Translations under genes and position numbers: made by a program
NCBI RefSeq assembly: GCF_964340395.1
Contig: NC_135563.1
Coordinates: forward strand, 22,692,809 to 22,756,808
Direction: 5' to 3'
Length of the DNA: 64,000 nt
Origin: Glandiceps talaboti
Taxonomy: Eukaryota > Hemichordata > Enteropneusta > Spengelidae
Part shown: positions 60,809 through 64,000 of the stretch, piece by piece
How the letters are laid out: every line of letters starts with the position of its first letter
Position numbering within the stretch: position 1 is the stretch's first letter
The notes under the pieces: model-generated
What the model was told of the DNA's origin: nothing
Database searches by the model: none
What the model saw: only the letters and a program-made list of their open reading frames with translations

Positions 60809-63800
60809 TCATCTACACTTTGTTCGTCAAGAAGTGGAACGTCACCAGAAAACTACGTTCATGTTCATAGGTAATGTATTGATTCATTATGCACTTATGG
60901 AAATGATCCGTGTACGTAATAACAATTGGAACATATGGATGCTATCCGAGTAGTGTATGTTCTAAGTACTAGTATTCTATAAAAAATTACTCCGATGGTG
61001 ATATTTCTTGACACTATGGCCATTAGTTTAAACAAAAAAATGTATACGTCATCTTGATAATGACACCTGACATGGAAAGTAACAAAACACATCAATCTCA
61101 ATAAATAACCGCAAGTTGACTAGTTTTGTTTTAGGGTACCCAATTTTAGGTTAGCCACGCAAACTATAATTGACAATTGCGTTTAGAGAGTAAGGAAATA
61201 TAGATGTTTCTTTTGAAAATGTTGCCGCTTCCATGTTCGTATATTAGGATGATGTTATTTTAACCTTGGCTATATTAATTGGACATGGTACTTAATTGAA
61301 GGTACTACAGATGTGTTGAATGCATACGTTGTGTGAATCGATCTACTTAACTTGTATTAACGAAGAAATGATAAATATATCATCTCTAAATCTTACTTTT
61401 TATGATCATAAAGAATATCATACCAATATGAACATAAATGGGCAACGGTGGAGACATAATTACGTCACAGAAAATGCAAATGAGCAAAGGAAGGGGAAAA
61501 CAAGCCTCATCGTTGATCAAATCAAAAAGGATGTCTTAGGCAATACTGATATGGAAAGTTATTTTAAAGTCGTTCTGATCATCTTTTTGTGTCAGGTTTT
61601 CTAGCAATGAAGTATAGCGTACGGATGTGTTTTTAGCGATTAATTTTATCCAGTTATCCAAAGTATTGTAATTTCAAAACAGGTAACTTACAAGCTAAGA
61701 CTGGTTGTCATGGAAACCTAGTAGTTAATACTTTTCCCAGGTTACTATCAAAGGAGTTAGCGTGACCAAGATATACTGATGAAGCAACTTCATCATATAA
61801 ATTCATGAAATAAATGATAAGCCACTTTCATGGTCAGTACCATTAGTACAACCCTAAGGTAATTCTATGAACCTTTGAATATGCGGCAACATTATCAGCA
61901 TCCGGGGCATAACAGCTGTATGCTGTTTAAACACGAGGCTTTGACACATAGCACATTATTCAAAATTAGCTTAGTCAGATGACATGCATTTGAATTGGTA
62001 AAAAACGTCAACGGCAGAAAATAACCCTTTCAAGGCTTTCGAATTTGTAAAGAGGGACCGAGAACGAGTGAAAATTAAACTCATTTTAAAGGGTATAGAC
62101 CACTTTGTATATCAATTATGGTCAATTAGATAGAAATCTATGGTTCATTCTGTACATGTCCCTGTCGCTAAAAGATAGGTAGAAGAACACGCAGCTAGTT
62201 GACAACTGCATTTTTATTTTACAAGTCAGCAGTGCCTAAAACGTCTTACAATCGAAAATTGAATTTTCACTTTATAGATTGTACGGTGTTGAGACCGTAC
62301 GTGTCCTCACACGATGAGACGTACAGTAGTCGGTATCTTTTGAGACATTCGACTATTACCCTGCCAATTTTCATCGTTGAATGAAACTCAAAACGATAAT
62401 AAGAAATTCAATTTCAAAAAATGAAATATTCTTCTGTTCAACATTTTTAGTCTTTGCTTTAATATTTCGCCCAGGTGGTCCCTTTCAGTTTAAAACATCA
62501 ATTTTATAGCATTTCACCGATCATTAGGCAGAAAAATCCTCTGATCTTTTGTATATTGCAGAGTAACTATCGAGTTATTCACGTGGTGTTTTGTGATCAA
62601 CGTTTTGAGCTTATATTACATGCAAATCACTCAGCTTTGTTGTACACCGAATATATTCCTGGCGGTAGTAGCTGATCATACTGGTCACGGAGGTAGAAAA
62701 TTGTGCCTTCAAATTAAAGTAATAACGTTAAAAAGGTTCCATTCATATCTCTTTGTGACTACACACCAAAATACCTCATTTGTATGTGCCCCCACTGTTC
62801 TTTAAAAGATCTTAATGCAGCGAGGGCATTCAAAATGTGTATAACTTTGTCTTTGTTAAATGCTCCTGTCTTCGTAAAGTCCAGTTAAATATTACAGAAC
62901 TCAAAAATACTTTTCCGCCATAGAATGTCACAGATACCAACTGAATTACGATCGACTTTATTTTTCAGCAAAAACCGTCTAATTGTACTTGTCGCTAGTA
63001 ATTGCATCATTGTTGACTTCGCAAAAGCTATTTTGTCCCATCATGTGTGAGGAACGCGATAAAGGCAGCCTGCGAAGAGCAGTCTCATAACAAGAACTGT
63101 GTTGAATTTTATTTCAGCAGGTAGTAAATGTAACCTATTACATCCTGGAACATTTTAGTAAACGTTTTTCCACGTGCCTTTGAAAATATAGAATTGAGTA
63201 TTAAATATCAACCAATTAAGTTTGTGATGTAATCGTTTTTGTCCGCGATGTACACACTGCCGCTTCCACATGCATGTCGCATTTCAAAATATACCTTGCA
63301 GAATCATTTGATGAATAGCTGTATTTCATTATGATATATTCGTATCAAACCTTCGGAAGAATGAACAGTAAGCCTCCCAAGTGACATATGGTGAATGTTC
63401 AGTATCAATAGCTACCTCGATAGAATGCAAGCACAACGTGCACTACATTGTCATTAGGTCATTGCGAGTTTCAGGAAAAAGTCGTCTTTTGATGTTGACG
63501 AACTCGTGTATGGACTAGAAATTCAGGCAATTTGCCCCTCTACAATCTTCAAAATCGTAAATATATCGAAAGGTAAAGGTAAGTGTACGTAGATGGCCTG
63601 TACAATTCAATGGCGATTTGTTATTTATTGACAATTTAACGATTTATACGAGCTATGATAATATCACGTTTGTTCAAGCATCTCCATAAAATTTGACTTT
63701 TACAACCATTACTTTTGAATGATAACATTTGAATTTACTGTAATTACCTGTTTGTCACGATAAGCTCTTTTTTCTGTTAAACCACACCTAACCTTCGTAC

Positions 63801-63966
63801 CTTTAAATATGCACCGTTTGCTCTGTTTTTTAAAATTATCATTTCGTAAGATAATCACTTTTGACATTTTGGAGATCTTCTTTGTGTGAGTATTGCTTTC
63901 CCAACAAAAAGTCTCCTGTGCCCTCTTCAGTAAAAACGGATTTCTATTGTGACAACACTGTAGTAG

Positions 63967-64000
63967 TTAATTAAAGTGTGGACGAGGATTGGATATTTAT
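63967..64000 (+). mobile_element. End of a second foldback MITE copy, cut by the window edge
   Basis: ATTAAAGTGTGGACGAGGAT followed by TGGATATTTAT resembles the left end of the foldback element in HTT intron w3 (ATTAAAGTGGCCATGTGGAT then GAGGATTGGGTAGTTAT). Confidence 0.55.

Overview
The window is animal (metazoan) DNA. It is AT-rich, has short coding exons with GT-AG introns, long microsatellites and several families of mobile-element debris, and shows no bacterial-style gene packing. The two genes and the repeat content suggest a marine invertebrate bilaterian. The retroelement remnant at 29.4-31.7 kb looks like the Gmr1-type Ty3/gypsy group first described in deuterostomes, which mildly favours a non-vertebrate deuterostome, but I cannot name the species.

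Region 1 (1-24762, + strand) is the 3' two-thirds of a huntingtin (HTT) gene. I could place 31 coding exons, from 243-466 to the stop codon at 24760-24762. They total 5415 coding bases (1804 residues plus stop), and every intron joins in phase. They correspond to the end of the N-HEAT domain, the bridge and the whole C-HEAT domain of vertebrate huntingtin. The N-terminal part lies upstream of the window. One 75-bp exon (13374-13448) was recovered only by homology and phase. Introns carry minisatellites, foldback elements, a truncated antisense LINE with target-site duplications, and nuclear-receptor-like half-site arrays. Four exon edges are followed or preceded by partial tandem copies of themselves.

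Region 2 (24763-28880) is the HTT 3' flank and probable 3'UTR. It holds a large inverted repeat, a 54-bp tandem repeat and candidate poly(A) signals. Region 3 (28880-32060) holds a rearranged, frameshifted LTR-retrotransposon remnant (gag, protease and broken integrase on the minus strand; a PPT/LTR-like end on the plus strand) and two tRNA-like (SINE) units.

Region 4 (34005-38340, + strand) is a complete six-exon gene for a 208-residue START-domain lipid-transfer protein of the small soluble STARD4/5/6 class. Its stop is at 38061-38063, with poly(A) signals at 38318 and 38335. Four perfect TGACGTCA (CRE) palindromes fall within and just after this gene, and I saw none elsewhere in the window.

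Region 5 (38341-64000) is about 25 kb in which I recognise no host gene. It contains microsatellites, a MITE-like element, a Penelope-like reverse-transcriptase fragment and, 320 bp from it on the opposite strand, a hammerhead-ribozyme-like motif. The last 30 bases match the end of the foldback element found in HTT intron 3. The two host genes have no evident functional link.
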